64,000 nucleotides of DNA from CAZXWK01 sp964644675 (GCA_964644675.1 CAZXWK010000004.1:33322-97321), one strand, 5' to 3'. Counted from the stretch's first letter, positions 25,259-34,134 are shown. Notes: generated by a model from the letters alone, not told the origin. A program made the numbers and translations.

Positions 25259-26107
25259 TCAGGCTCCGAAGAACTCGGCGGCGAGGGTCTCGTAGTAGTT
25301 GCGTCCGTCCAGCTTCACCAGCAGCACGTCGTGCGGGTCGCGCGCGACCGTGACGCTGTCGATGGCCCGACGGCAAGGGGTCACGTCGCCGTCGACGATC
25401 AAGCAGCCGTCGGTGCGGCCCGGCACCGGCAGCGTGATCTCGACGACGTCGGTCGGGTCCGTGACGATCGCCCGAGACTGCAGCGTGTGCGCCGCCACCG
25501 GAACGACGATCATCCCGCCGAAGCCGGGTGCAACGGCCGGTCCCCCAGCGGAAAGCGCGTAGGCGGTCGACCCCGTAGCCGTCGCGACGATCACGCCGTC
25601 CGCGTGGGCCTTCATCATGTGGTGCCCGTCGACCGCGATCTCGACCGTGATGACGCGGCCCGACGCCCCGCGCGACAGCGCGACCTCGTTGAGCGCGCGA
25701 TACGTGCCCACCGGACGCCCTTCCATCACGACTTCGGCCCGCAACGTCGCACGACGTTCGATGCGCGCCTCGCCGGCGAGTGCCGTCTCGATCGCCGAGC
25801 GCATCGATCCCGGCTCCGTCCCGCTCAGAAAGCCGAGACGCCCGAACTTGACGCCGAGGACCGGGGTCTCCACTTCGCCGAGCAGGTGCACGGCCTTCAG
25901 GATCGTGCCGTCGCCGCCCAGCGCGATAACGAGTACCGGCGCGCCGACGTCCGTCGGCGCGATACCGAAGTCCGCCAGCCCACTCTCGGCGGCGTCCGAT
26001 GCGGCGAGCACGGGCTCGAGGCCCTGCGCGGACAGCCACGACGCAAGCTCGACGGTCGCCGTGACGGCCGCCTGATTCGCGGTGTTCGGTACGAGCAGTA
26101 CGCGCAC
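25259..26107 (-). CDS. nadK: NAD kinase
   Basis: A 282-residue NAD kinase that makes NADP. It shows the GGDGT motif (VIALGGDGTILKAVH), the downstream NE motif (TYRALNEVALSRG) and the Gly-rich TGSTAYALSAGGP typical of the family, and the C-terminal VDGD segment. The GTG at 26105-26107 has GGGAGG 5 bases upstream and gives the usual N terminus VLLVPNTANQ; an upstream extension of the frame would run through tlyA. It is one base from the tlyA stop and four before recN, in one operon. Confidence 0.95.
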   Translation of the reverse strand: MRVLLVPNTANQAAVTATVELASWLSAQGLEPVLAASDAAESGLADFGIAPTDVGAPVLVIALGGDGTILKAVHLLGEVETPVLGVKFGRLGFLSGTEPGSMRSAIETALAGEARIERRATLRAEVVMEGRPVGTYRALNEVALSRGASGRVITVEIAVDGHHMMKAHADGVIVATATGSTAYALSAGGPAVAPGFGGMIVVPVAAHTLQSRAIVTDPTDVVEITLPVPGRTDGCLIVDGDVTPCRRAIDSVTVARDPHDVLLVKLDGRNYYETLAAEFFGA

Positions 26108-26108
26108 G

Positions 26109-26903
26109 CTACCCTCCCAGTTCCTCGTGTGCCCTCGCCACGATGGCTTCGGGCGTGTCGGTGGTCGCACCGCCCTCGTGCGCACCCCACACCCAGAACT
26201 CGATGTTACCTTCCGGGCCCTTGATGGGCGAGAACGTGAGTCCGCGCACGGTCCAGCCTGCATCCCGCAACGCTGTCGCCGCCGCCGAGAGCACCTCGGC
26301 GTGGATCGCAGGGTCCTTGACCACGCCCCGTTTTCCCACTCGTCCCTTACCCGCTTCGAACTGTGGTTTGACCAGCGCGACGAGCTGGCCGTTCTCGGCG
26401 AGTAACCCGAGCACGTGTGGAAGCACGGTGCGGAGCGAGATGAACGAGACGTCGACGACCGCCAGGTCGAACGGCGCGCCGAGTGCCTCGGGATCGGCTG
26501 CGCGGATGTTGGTGCGCTCGAAGACGGTGACGCGCGGGTCGGTGCGCAGCGACCAGGCGAGCTGTCCGTAGCCCACGTCGATCGCCGAGACCCGCGTGGC
26601 GCCCCGCTGGAGCACGCAGTCGGTGAAGCCGCCGGTGGAGGCGCCAACGTCGGCGACGGACATGCCCGCGACGTCGAGCCCGAAGGTGTCGAGCGCGCCC
26701 GCGAGCTTCTCGCCGCCGCGGGACACGAAGCGGGGCCTCTCGGCGACGGTGATGGTCGCGTCCTCGTCGATGAGGTGGCCGGCCTTGGTCACAACCTCGT
26801 CGCCGACGCGCACTTCACCCGCGAGCACGGCGGCGCGTGCCCGCTCTCGCGAGGCGAACAGGCCTCGATCAACGAGTACGGCGTCGATGCGACGCCGGGT
26901 CAT
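26109..26903 (-). CDS. tlyA: TlyA-type rRNA 2'-O-methyltransferase / hemolysin family
   Basis: A 264-residue protein: an S4 RNA-binding domain at the N terminus (about 1-60; RIDAVLVDRGLFASRERAR) followed by an FtsJ/RrmJ Rossmann methyltransferase with the SAM motif DVGASTGGFTDCVLQRGA and a later VDVSFISL segment. In mycobacteria TlyA methylates 16S and 23S rRNA cytidines; the old hemolysin name is misleading. The ATG at 26901-26903 has GGAGGCGG upstream and overlaps the dxs 3' end by 35 bases. Length and start are normal. Confidence 0.93.
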   Translation of the reverse strand: MTRRRIDAVLVDRGLFASRERARAAVLAGEVRVGDEVVTKAGHLIDEDATITVAERPRFVSRGGEKLAGALDTFGLDVAGMSVADVGASTGGFTDCVLQRGATRVSAIDVGYGQLAWSLRTDPRVTVFERTNIRAADPEALGAPFDLAVVDVSFISLRTVLPHVLGLLAENGQLVALVKPQFEAGKGRVGKRGVVKDPAIHAEVLSAAATALRDAGWTVRGLTFSPIKGPEGNIEFWVWGAHEGGATTDTPEAIVARAHEELGG

Positions 26904-28830
26904 GGGCGTCCGCCTCCGGAAACGCCGAGGTCGCGTCGGGCTGCCCGACGTCCTCGAGCTTGCCGAGTACCGCCGCCGAGACGCTCTCCGGCGTGAGCCC
27001 GACGTCGGACAGCAGCCGATTCATCGCGCCGTGCGTGACGAAACAGTCCGGGACCGCCAGGCGGAGCACGGGTGCGTCCAGGCCCAGGTCGGCGAGGGAC
27101 TCGCAGACGGCACCGCCGAAGCCGCCCACGCCGGTGTTCTCCTCGACCGTCACCACGAGCCGATGGCTCGTCGCCGCCCACGACACCGTCTCGAGGTCGA
27201 GCGGCTTGACCCAGCGCGCGTTCACGACGCTCGCCGAGACCCCCTTCCCTGCGAGCAGGTCGGCCGCCGCTTCGCACACGGCGACCATCCGGCCCACGCC
27301 GAGCAGCGCCACGTCGCTCCCCCGCCGGATCACGTCGGCCTTGCCCGCTTCCCAGCGGGTCGGCTCGGCCGGCAGTCCGATGCCGCTGCCGGCACCGCGC
27401 GGGTAGCGGATCGCGACCGGCCCGTCGGTGGCGAGCGCCGTATGGAGCGCGTCCGCGAGTTCGGCCTCGTTCGACGGCGCGAGCACGGTCATGTTGGGGA
27501 TCGAGCGAAGGTAGGTAAGGTCGAACACGCCGTGGTGCGTGGGTCCGTCCTCGCCCACGAGGCCGGCGCGGTCGAGGCAGAAGACGACGTGCAGGTTCTG
27601 CAGCGCGACATCCATGATGAGCTGGTCGTAGGCGCGCTGCATGAACGTCGAGTAGATCGCGACGACCGGCAGGGCCCCGCCGACGGCCATGCCCGCAGCC
27701 ATGCCGACGGCGTGCTCCTCGGCGATGCCCACGTCGTAGAAGCGGTCGGGGAACTGCTCGGCGAAGCGGTCGAGGCCGGTGCCCGAGGGCATAGCCGCCG
27801 TGATCGCGACGATCTTGGGGTTCTTCTCGGCCTCGGCGACCAGAGAGCGCGAGAACGCCTCGGTGTAGCTCATGTTGCCGCCGCCGCCGTTCGCGCGGCC
27901 GGTCTCGATCGAGAACGGGCCGATGCCGTGGAAGGCGTCGGGCTGGTCCTCGGCGGGAACGTAGCCCTGCCCCTTGCGGGTCACCGCATGGATGATGACC
28001 GGGCCGTCGACGACCTTCGCGCGCTCGACCGCCTCCTGAACCTGCGCGACGTCGTGACCGTCGATGGGGCCGACGTACTTCAGCCCGAGCTCCTCGAACA
28101 GCATGCCCGGCACGAGCAGTTGCTTGAACGAGCCTTTGACCGCTTCTCCAGCGCCCACCATGACGCGGCCGATCGAGGTCGAAGCAAGCCGAGACTCGAC
28201 GCCATCGCGCAGGCGCGTGTAGCGGCGGTCGAGCCGCACGCGCGCGAGGTAGCTCGCAAGCGCGCCGACATTCTCCGAGATGGACATCTCGTTGTCGTTG
28301 AGAACGATGACGAGGCGCGTTCCCAGGTGGCCGAGGTGGTTCATCGCCTCGAACGCCATGCCTCCGGTCATCGAGCCGTCACCGATGACGGCGAGGATCG
28401 TCTCATCCCCACCTCGCGCGTCACGCGCGAGCGCCATGCCCAGCGCCACCGACAGCGAATCGGATGCGTGCCCGGTGTCGAACGCGTCGTACGGCGACTC
28501 GCTGCGCTTGGGGAAGCCACACACGCCGCCGTACTGCCGCAGCGTCTCGAACCGCTCGCGGCGGCCCGTCAGCAGCTTGTGGACGTAGGACTGGTGGCCG
28601 ACGTCGAAGATGACCCGGTCGGTCGGGCAGTCGAGCGCCCGATGGATACCAAGCGTCAGTTCGACCGCTCCCAGGTTCGGCGCGAGGTGCCCGCCCGTCG
28701 CCGAGACGGTCTGGATGAGCTCGGTGCGGATCTCGCCCGCGAGCTGCTCGAGCTGCTCGGGACCGAGCGACTTCACGTCGCACGGTGTATCGATGCTGTC
28801 GAGGATGCGCTCGGGCACGCGGCCCACCAA
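26869..28830 (-). CDS. dxs: 1-deoxy-D-xylulose-5-phosphate synthase
   Basis: A thiamine diphosphate enzyme that condenses pyruvate and glyceraldehyde-3-phosphate, the first step of the MEP isoprenoid pathway. It is 653 residues from a TTG start. Landmarks are ERFETLRQYGG, the ThDP/metal motif GDGSMTGGMAFEA ... NDNEM, GPIDGHDV, and the second-domain VGIAEEHAVGMAAGMA and LVGEDGPTHHG. The start is uncertain: TTG 28830, GTG 28827 and GTG 28818 are all in frame with no strong ribosome site. The C terminus has a short Arg-rich extension over tlyA. It supplies isoprenoid precursors for the lipid carrier used in wall synthesis. Confidence 0.95.
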   Translation of the reverse strand: MVGRVPERILDSIDTPCDVKSLGPEQLEQLAGEIRTELIQTVSATGGHLAPNLGAVELTLGIHRALDCPTDRVIFDVGHQSYVHKLLTGRRERFETLRQYGGVCGFPKRSESPYDAFDTGHASDSLSVALGMALARDARGGDETILAVIGDGSMTGGMAFEAMNHLGHLGTRLVIVLNDNEMSISENVGALASYLARVRLDRRYTRLRDGVESRLASTSIGRVMVGAGEAVKGSFKQLLVPGMLFEELGLKYVGPIDGHDVAQVQEAVERAKVVDGPVIIHAVTRKGQGYVPAEDQPDAFHGIGPFSIETGRANGGGGNMSYTEAFSRSLVAEAEKNPKIVAITAAMPSGTGLDRFAEQFPDRFYDVGIAEEHAVGMAAGMAVGGALPVVAIYSTFMQRAYDQLIMDVALQNLHVVFCLDRAGLVGEDGPTHHGVFDLTYLRSIPNMTVLAPSNEAELADALHTALATDGPVAIRYPRGAGSGIGLPAEPTRWEAGKADVIRRGSDVALLGVGRMVAVCEAAADLLAGKGVSASVVNARWVKPLDLETVSWAATSHRLVVTVEENTGVGGFGGAVCESLADLGLDAPVLRLAVPDCFVTHGAMNRLLSDVGLTPESVSAAVLGKLEDVGQPDATSAFPEADAHDPASHRRRTR

Positions 28831-28878
28831 TCCGGTCGTCGGTCAGACGGCGCTCGCCTGTCGCGCCATTTCACGAGG

Positions 28879-28927
28879 ATAGTACGGCTCCCACCTGCGG
28901 GACAACGCAGAGAGCGGCCGCGTTGTC
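28879..28927 (-). promoter_or_regulatory. Hairpin and candidate promoter between xseB and dxs
   Basis: An 8-bp inverted repeat (gacaacgc / gcgttgtc, 28901-28908 and 28920-28927) lies just past the xseB stop. A candidate promoter TTGTCC-N15-TACTAT (28900-28905, 28879-28884) reaches toward dxs on the minus strand. The spacing is short, so both calls are weak. Confidence 0.35.
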
Positions 28928-28933
28928 GCGGCG

Positions 28934-29416
28934 TTACCCCTCGTCGGCGGCGGGGTCCGTCTCGATTCCGGGCTCGTCGGACGGCTCGGTGTCGTCGGCC
29001 CACGCCTCGTCGGCCGCGTCGAAGCCGTCGTCGTCGGCGTCTGCGACCGAATCAGAGGCCACGTCATCGGCGTAAGCAGCCGACTCCTCTGCGCCGTCGG
29101 CAGAGGCGAGCGTTCCCGCCGCGCCCTCGTCCGAGGCAGCGTCCGGGACCGGCTCGGCAACACTCGGCGTGCTGCCGGCGTCGATTCCCTCGCCGGTCTC
29201 GACGGGCGCGCCCGACGCGACAGCCTCGGCACCCGGAATCCCGCCGACCGCCCAGTCGGCGTGGTCGATCAGCTCGGTGCACTGGTTCGCGAGGCGCACG
29301 CCCTCCTCGAGCAGGTCGAGGCTCTTCTCGAGCGAGGTGTCCTTCTTGCGCACCTGGGTGACGATCTCCTCGAGGCGCGTCCGCGCTGCGGTGAAGCTGT
29401 ACGACTCGTCAGCCAT
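28934..29416 (-). CDS. xseB: Exodeoxyribonuclease VII small subunit with acidic C-terminal extension
   Basis: A 160-residue protein. The first 60 or so residues are the XseB helical domain (YSFTAARTRLEEIVTQVR ... KSLDLLEEGVRLANQC). The rest is an Asp/Glu/Ala-rich low-complexity tail of about 95 residues, roughly doubling the normal 75-85 residues. XseB binds the large subunit XseA, but no xseA is seen in this window. The ATG overlaps the nusB TGA by 8 bases. The tail may be disordered; a regulatory or solubility role is unproven. Confidence 0.82.
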   Translation of the reverse strand: MADESYSFTAARTRLEEIVTQVRKKDTSLEKSLDLLEEGVRLANQCTELIDHADWAVGGIPGAEAVASGAPVETGEGIDAGSTPSVAEPVPDAASDEGAAGTLASADGAEESAAYADDVASDSVADADDDGFDAADEAWADDTEPSDEPGIETDPAADEG

Positions 29417-29840
29417 CCTGCGGCTCCTGCTCCTTGTCTACATCGTGGGAGCTCGCGATCTTGCCGAGCACCCCGTTCACGAACTTGGAGGAGTCCTCTC
29501 CCCCATAGACCTTCGCCAACTCGACCGCCTCGTTGATGGAAACGCTCGGCGGCACGTCGTCGACGTAGAGGATCTCGTACGTCGCGATTCGCAAGATGTT
29601 GCGGTCCACGAGGGGCATCCGCGAGACCGCCCAGTTCTCGGAGACATCGCCGATCACCTCGTCTATCGCGGGAAGGCGCTCCTCGACACCGAGCACGAGC
29701 TCCCGACAGAACTCGTCGGGGTCGCCGTCCTCGCGGGAGTAGCTTCCCGTGTTCAGGATGACGGCGGCACTCTCGCCGGTGATGTCCCGCTGGTAGAGGA
29801 TCTGCAGTGCCTGGCGGCGCGCACGCGTGCGTTCGAGCAT
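29409..29840 (-). CDS. nusB: Transcription antitermination protein NusB
   Basis: A 143-residue all-helical protein that with NusE (S10) binds boxA RNA in rRNA antitermination. It begins MLERTRARRQALQILYQRDI with the Arg-rich helix and has VDRNILRIATYEIL and SINEAVELAKVYGGEDSSKFVNGVLGKI, the classic NusB C-terminal motif. Normal length. It starts 4 bases after the asp23 gene and ends inside xseB by 8 bases, forming one operon. Confidence 0.95.
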   Translation of the reverse strand: MLERTRARRQALQILYQRDITGESAAVILNTGSYSREDGDPDEFCRELVLGVEERLPAIDEVIGDVSENWAVSRMPLVDRNILRIATYEILYVDDVPPSVSINEAVELAKVYGGEDSSKFVNGVLGKIASSHDVDKEQEPQDG

Positions 29841-29844
29841 GCGG

Positions 29845-30195
29845 CTACTCGGCGAAGACGATGCCGTCGATGAACACGTCGACCGCAGCGACCTCGACGC
29901 CGACCTGGCTGCTGACCGCGTCCTCGACCGCGGTCTGCACCGCGTTCGCGACTTCCTTGAGCTTGCGCCCGTAGACCACCTGGATGTGGACGGTCACGGT
30001 CAGATCGCCGTCCTCGGATGCGGTCACGTCAACCGCGCGCGCGGCGCCCTTGCGGGAGCCCTTCTGAACCAAGCCGGCCAGTCCTGGTGCACCGATGGCG
30101 GCGACGCCGTCGACGCCCTCGACCGCCAGGGTCACGATCGTATCGAGCACGCCCGGCGCGACCCCAAGGCCCTCGAGCCGAATCTCATCAGACAT
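29845..30195 (-). CDS. Asp23/Gls24 family envelope stress-response protein
   Basis: A 116-residue member of the Asp23/Gls24/DUF322 family: APGVLDTIVTLAVEGVDGVAAIG at the start and a C-terminal TVHIQVVYGRKLKEVANAVQ ... VDVFIDGIVF. In Gram-positives these are small proteins tied to cell-envelope homeostasis and are often next to nusB or acc genes. I chose the ATG at 30193-30195 with GGAGATCC upstream; a longer frame runs 451 bases further upstream through accC but is only a shadow. It lies between accC and nusB, 19 bases past the accC stop. Confidence 0.88.
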   Translation of the reverse strand: MSDEIRLEGLGVAPGVLDTIVTLAVEGVDGVAAIGAPGLAGLVQKGSRKGAARAVDVTASEDGDLTVTVHIQVVYGRKLKEVANAVQTAVEDAVSSQVGVEVAAVDVFIDGIVFAE

Positions 30196-30214
30196 TCTAC
30201 GGATCTCCTCGCAG

Positions 30215-31561
30215 CTAGGCGCCCATCTGGGTCTCGATGAAGTCAGTATAGACGTCGCCCGCCTGGAACGCGGCGTTCTCGACCACGGCCTGGTGGAACG
30301 GGATCGTGGTCGGGATGCCGACGACGATGAACTCGTCGAGCGCACGGCGTGCGCGGGCGACGGCCTCGTCGCGCGTCTCGCCCCAGACGACGAGCTTCGC
30401 GAGCAGCGAGTCGTAGGTCGGCGGCACCTTGTAGCCCGAGTAGACGTGGCTGTCGACGCGGACGCCGAAGCCGCCCGGCGGGTTGAAGACCTCGATCGTG
30501 CCCGGGTGCGGACGGAAGTTGTGCGCCGGATCCTCGGCGTTGATGCGGAACTCGATCGCGTGACCGCGCTTGACGATCTCGGCCTGCGTCTTGTGGCGCA
30601 TCTCCTCGCCCGCGGCGATCCGGATCTGCTCCTTGATGATGTCGACACCGGTGATCTGCTCGGAGATGGGGTGCTCGACCTGTACGCGCGTGTTCATCTC
30701 CATGAAGTAGAAACGGCCGTCGGTATCGAGCAGGAACTCGATGGTGCCGGCGTTCTCGTAGCCCACGGCACGCACGGCCTTCATCGCCGCCTCGCCCATC
30801 GCGGCGCGGAGCTCCGGCGTGACCGCCGGGCTCGGAGCCTCCTCGACGAGCTTCTGGTGGCGGCGCTGGATCGAGCAGTCGCGCTCGTAGAGGTGCACGG
30901 CGTTGCCGTGACTGTCGGCGAGGACCTGCATCTCGACGTGGCGAGGGCGCAGGAGGTACTTCTCGATGTAGACGGTGTCGTTGCCGAAGGCCGCCGCCGC
31001 CTCGGTCTTGGCCGCGACGAGGTTGCTCCTGAGCTCGTCGGGATCCTTGGCGACCCGCATTCCCTTGCCTCCGCCACCGGCGGACGCCTTGATGAGGACC
31101 GGGAACCCGACCTCGTTCGCGAACTCGAGTGCCTCGTCGTAGCTCTCGACGGGACCCGGGCTTCCGGGGACCGTCGGGACGCCGGCCGCGGCCATGGTCT
31201 CGCGAGCGACCGACTTGTCGCCCATGCGGTCGATCGCGTCGGCCGAGGGCCCGATGAACACGAGCCCCGAGTCCGCACACGCGCGGGCGAAACCGGAGTT
31301 CTCGGCGAGGAAGCCGTAGCCGGGATGCACGGCCTGCGCGCCGGTCTGAAGCGCCGCCGAGATGATGTTCGGCATGTTGAGGTACGAGAGCGCGGAGGAC
31401 GCGGGCCCCACGCACACCGCGTGGTCCGCCATCACGACGGGCAGAGAATCGCGGTCCGCTTCCGAGAAGACCGCAACAGTCTCGACGCCCATCTCCTTGG
31501 CGGCGCGGATCACGCGAAGCGCGACCTCACCGCGGTTCGCAACGAGGATACGGTCGAACAC
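30215..31561 (-). CDS. accC: Biotin carboxylase (AccC)
   Basis: A 448-residue ATP-grasp enzyme that carboxylates the biotin of a carrier protein using bicarbonate and ATP. Landmarks are RILVANRGEVALRVIRAAKE, the Gly-rich loop KASAGGGGKGMR, the catalytic MEMNTRVQVEHPISEQITG and INAEDPAHNF. GTG at 31559-31561 has AGGAG 6 bases upstream. It is directly downstream of the oadA-accB fusion gene (15 bases). With that partner it could act as acetyl-CoA carboxylase or as a two-subunit pyruvate/oxaloacetate carboxylase; the gene alone does not decide. Confidence 0.95.
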   Translation of the reverse strand: MFDRILVANRGEVALRVIRAAKEMGVETVAVFSEADRDSLPVVMADHAVCVGPASSALSYLNMPNIISAALQTGAQAVHPGYGFLAENSGFARACADSGLVFIGPSADAIDRMGDKSVARETMAAAGVPTVPGSPGPVESYDEALEFANEVGFPVLIKASAGGGGKGMRVAKDPDELRSNLVAAKTEAAAAFGNDTVYIEKYLLRPRHVEMQVLADSHGNAVHLYERDCSIQRRHQKLVEEAPSPAVTPELRAAMGEAAMKAVRAVGYENAGTIEFLLDTDGRFYFMEMNTRVQVEHPISEQITGVDIIKEQIRIAAGEEMRHKTQAEIVKRGHAIEFRINAEDPAHNFRPHPGTIEVFNPPGGFGVRVDSHVYSGYKVPPTYDSLLAKLVVWGETRDEAVARARRALDEFIVVGIPTTIPFHQAVVENAAFQAGDVYTDFIETQMGA

Positions 31562-31576
31562 GAAGGGCTCCTGACG

Positions 31577-33421
31577 CTAGGCGGGCTCGTAGTAGAACAG
31601 GACCGTGCCGTACTCGACGGGGTCACCGTTCTTGACGGCGATCTCGCGAACGACACCCGCCTCCTCGGCGATGATCTCGTTCATGAGCTTCATCGCTTCG
31701 AGGATGCACAGCGGCGCGCCCTCGTCGAACGAATCGCCCACGGCCACGAACGGGGCGGCACCCGGAGCGGCGGCCGCATAGAAGGTGCCGACCATCGGCG
31801 CCGTGATCGTCTTCCAGCCGGCGGGACGGCCGGCGCTCGGCGTCTCGGCGGCGGGAGCGGCCGGGGCGGCAGACGCTGCGGCGGCCGGGGCGACGACGGG
31901 CGCGGCGGCCACCACGCCACCACGACGGACGGTCACCTTGGAGTCGCCCTCCTCGATGACGATCTCGGAGATGTCCGATGCCTCGACGACCTTGATGAGT
32001 TCGCGGATCTGGCTGACGTCCACGGATTCGTCCTCCTTGACTGTGTGGAGCTCTTCACTCATGAGGAAGACCGCCTTCTCGGCGCCTTCCTTGTGCCTGG
32101 TCATGTACTGGTGTGCCTCGTTCGGGAAGAGCGCGTACATGAGCACGTCTTCCTCGCTCCTGGCCAGATCGCCAATCTCCGCCTCGACCTCAGCGTAGGT
32201 CGTCGTCACGAGCGAGCCGGGCCGGATGTCGGCGGCGAGCGGTTCGGCGCCTCCCAGAACCTTCTCGACGATGGTCTTGTCCATCGGGCCGGGGGCCTTG
32301 CCGTAGTAGCCGCGAACGTAGTCCTTCATCTCCTGCGGCACGATGTTCCACCGCTTGCCGGTGAGCACGTTCATGACCGCCTGCGTGCCGACGATCTGCG
32401 ACAGAGGCGTCACGAGCGGCGGATAGCCGACCTCGGCACGAACCCGAGGGACCTCGGCCAGCACGTCCGGCAGGCGGTCCAAGGCGTTCTGCAGCTCAAG
32501 CTGGCTGATGAAGTTGCTCATCATGCCGCCCGGCACCTGGTGGCTGAAGACCTCGATCGACAGCAGCGTCGTGATGCCGCGCTTGAGGTTCTTGCGCTCG
32601 CGCACCGCCTCCCAGTACTCGGCGATCTCGAAGAGCAGGTCGAGGTCGAGACCGGTATCGTACGGCGACTCCTTGAGAGCCGCGACGATGGTCTCGACTG
32701 CGGGCTGGCTGTTGCCGAACGCGAGGGCGACCACAGCGGTGTCGACGATGTCGGCACCCGCCTCGGCGGCCTTGACGTAGTTCATCGGCGCCATGCCGCC
32801 GATGTAGTGGCAGTGCACGTGGATGGGCAGCCCGATCTCTTCCTTGAGGGCGCGCACCATCTTCTCCGTGCGGAACGGCGTGAGCATGCCCGCCATGTCC
32901 TTGATGCAGATCGTGTCGGCCCCGAGATCCTTGAGCTGCTGAGCGTACTCGAGGTACGAGTCGAGCGTATGGACCGGGCTCACGGTGTACGAGATGGCGC
33001 CCTCGAAGAGTCCGCCGCACTCCTTGACGGCCTGGGCCGACGTCTCGATGTTTCGGATGTCGTTCAGCGCGTCGAAGATGCGGAACACGTCGATACCGTT
33101 TCGCTTCGAGGCGTGCACGAAGCGGGTGACGATCTCGTCCGAGTAGTGCCGGTAGCCGACCAGGTTCTGGCCGCGCAGGAGCATCTGCAGCGGCGTGTTG
33201 GGGCAGTGCTGCTTGATCGTGCGCAGGCGCTCCCACGGGTTCTCGTCCATGAAGCGCAGGCACGAATCGAAGGTCGCGCCACCCCACGCCTCGAGCGACC
33301 AGAATCCGACCGAGTCCATCTTGGGCAGGATCGGCAACATGTCGCCGATCTCCATGCGCGTCGCCCACAACGACTGGTGCGCGTCGCGCAGCGTCGTGTC
33401 GGTGATGTGCACTGGTCGCAT
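31577..33421 (-). CDS. Carboxyltransferase (OadA/PycB-type) fused to AccB-like biotin carrier
   Basis: A 614-residue fusion. Residues 1 to about 450 are the HMGL-like carboxyltransferase of oxaloacetate decarboxylase alpha/PycB (ITDTTLRDAHQSLWATRM; Lys174 in CIKDMAGML; HVHCHYIGGM). Residues about 468-614 read as an entire AccB: DVSQIRELIKVVEASDISEI, a Pro/Ala linker, and the lipoyl domain with the biotinylation motif EAMKLMNE (Lys578). Usual OadA proteins carry only the biotinyl domain, not the AccB N-terminal segment. The ATG at 33419-33421 has GGGAGG 4 bases upstream; an earlier start at 33493 adds 24 unrelated residues. With accC next door, it probably converts pyruvate to oxaloacetate or the reverse. 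Confidence 0.88.
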   Translation of the reverse strand: MRPVHITDTTLRDAHQSLWATRMEIGDMLPILPKMDSVGFWSLEAWGGATFDSCLRFMDENPWERLRTIKQHCPNTPLQMLLRGQNLVGYRHYSDEIVTRFVHASKRNGIDVFRIFDALNDIRNIETSAQAVKECGGLFEGAISYTVSPVHTLDSYLEYAQQLKDLGADTICIKDMAGMLTPFRTEKMVRALKEEIGLPIHVHCHYIGGMAPMNYVKAAEAGADIVDTAVVALAFGNSQPAVETIVAALKESPYDTGLDLDLLFEIAEYWEAVRERKNLKRGITTLLSIEVFSHQVPGGMMSNFISQLELQNALDRLPDVLAEVPRVRAEVGYPPLVTPLSQIVGTQAVMNVLTGKRWNIVPQEMKDYVRGYYGKAPGPMDKTIVEKVLGGAEPLAADIRPGSLVTTTYAEVEAEIGDLARSEEDVLMYALFPNEAHQYMTRHKEGAEKAVFLMSEELHTVKEDESVDVSQIRELIKVVEASDISEIVIEEGDSKVTVRRGGVVAAAPVVAPAAAASAAPAAPAAETPSAGRPAGWKTITAPMVGTFYAAAAPGAAPFVAVGDSFDEGAPLCILEAMKLMNEIIAEEAGVVREIAVKNGDPVEYGTVLFYYEPA

Positions 33422-33515
33422 CGCGCCTCCCATGCCGTCGGCATGCGTCGGAACCGTTCGCGCCCCGTTCGGAGGCGCACGGCGAGCCTGCATCTGAGTC
33501 CCTCAGTATATACGA

Positions 33516-33548
33516 GGCCGGACGCGTCAGGCACACCCGCGTCCGGCC
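33516..33548 (-). terminator. Hairpin after efp with downstream TATACT
   Basis: A perfect 11-bp stem (ggccggacgcg / cgcgtccggcc) with an 11-base loop lies 25 bases after the efp stop, in the 152-base gap before the fusion gene. On the minus strand TATACT follows at 33505-33510, a possible -10 for the accC operon. No clear -35. Confidence 0.6.
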
Positions 33549-33573
33549 GATACCGTATGAAGCCCTTGTCCTG

Positions 33574-34134
33574 CTACACGCGAGTGATGTAGCGCCCGTC
33601 CCGCGTGTCGATCTTGAGCTTCTCGCCGACGTTGATGAACATCGGGACCTGGACCACCGCTCCGGTCTCCAGGGTCGCCGGCTTGGTGCCACCCTGGACC
33701 GTGTCGCCCTTGAAGCCGGGATCGGTCTCGACGACCTCGAGCTCGACGAACATCGGGGGCTCGACCCCCATGTACTCGCCGTCCGCGGTCATGATCTCGA
33801 CCTCGTCGTTGTCCTTGAGCCACTTCGCGGCGTCACCGACGAAGTCCTTGTCGAGCTCCACCTGCTCGTAGGACGTGTTGTCCATGAAGTAGTAGGTGTC
33901 GCCGTCGTTGTAGAGGTACTGCATCTTCTTGGTCTCGACGCGCACGTCGTCGAACTTCTCGCCCGCACGGAACGTGTAGTCGACCACGCGCCCGCTCTGG
34001 AGCTCCTTGAGCTTGGTGCGCACGAAGGCGCCGCCCTTGCCGGGCTTGACGTGCTGAAACTCGACGATGACCCAGCGCTTGCCCTCGTGCTGGATGCACA
34101 TGCCGTTCTTGAACTGCGCGGTTGTGACAGGCAC
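33574..34134 (-). CDS. efp: Elongation factor P
   Basis: A 186-residue three-domain translation factor that relieves ribosome stalling at polyproline. The N-terminal domain has the P-loop HVKPGKGGAF with Lys33 at the position that is modified in other bacteria. Domains II and III follow with VELDKDFVGDAAKWLKD and a final GEKLKIDTRDGRYITRV. The GTG start has AAGGAG 7 bases upstream. The long Pro/Ala-rich pilus-module proteins in this window are the kind of clients EF-P helps translate; that link is inference. It is preceded by the M24 peptidase gene, as in many bacteria. Confidence 0.96.
   Translation of the reverse strand: MPVTTAQFKNGMCIQHEGKRWVIVEFQHVKPGKGGAFVRTKLKELQSGRVVDYTFRAGEKFDDVRVETKKMQYLYNDGDTYYFMDNTSYEQVELDKDFVGDAAKWLKDNDEVEIMTADGEYMGVEPPMFVELEVVETDPGFKGDTVQGGTKPATLETGAVVQVPMFINVGEKLKIDTRDGRYITRV

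Noticed and set aside
30095..33592. A 1165-residue plus-strand open frame opposite accC and the oadA-accB gene
   Set aside because: Antisense shadow; Arg/His/Asp/Leu-rich composition typical of reverse-complement high-GC coding.
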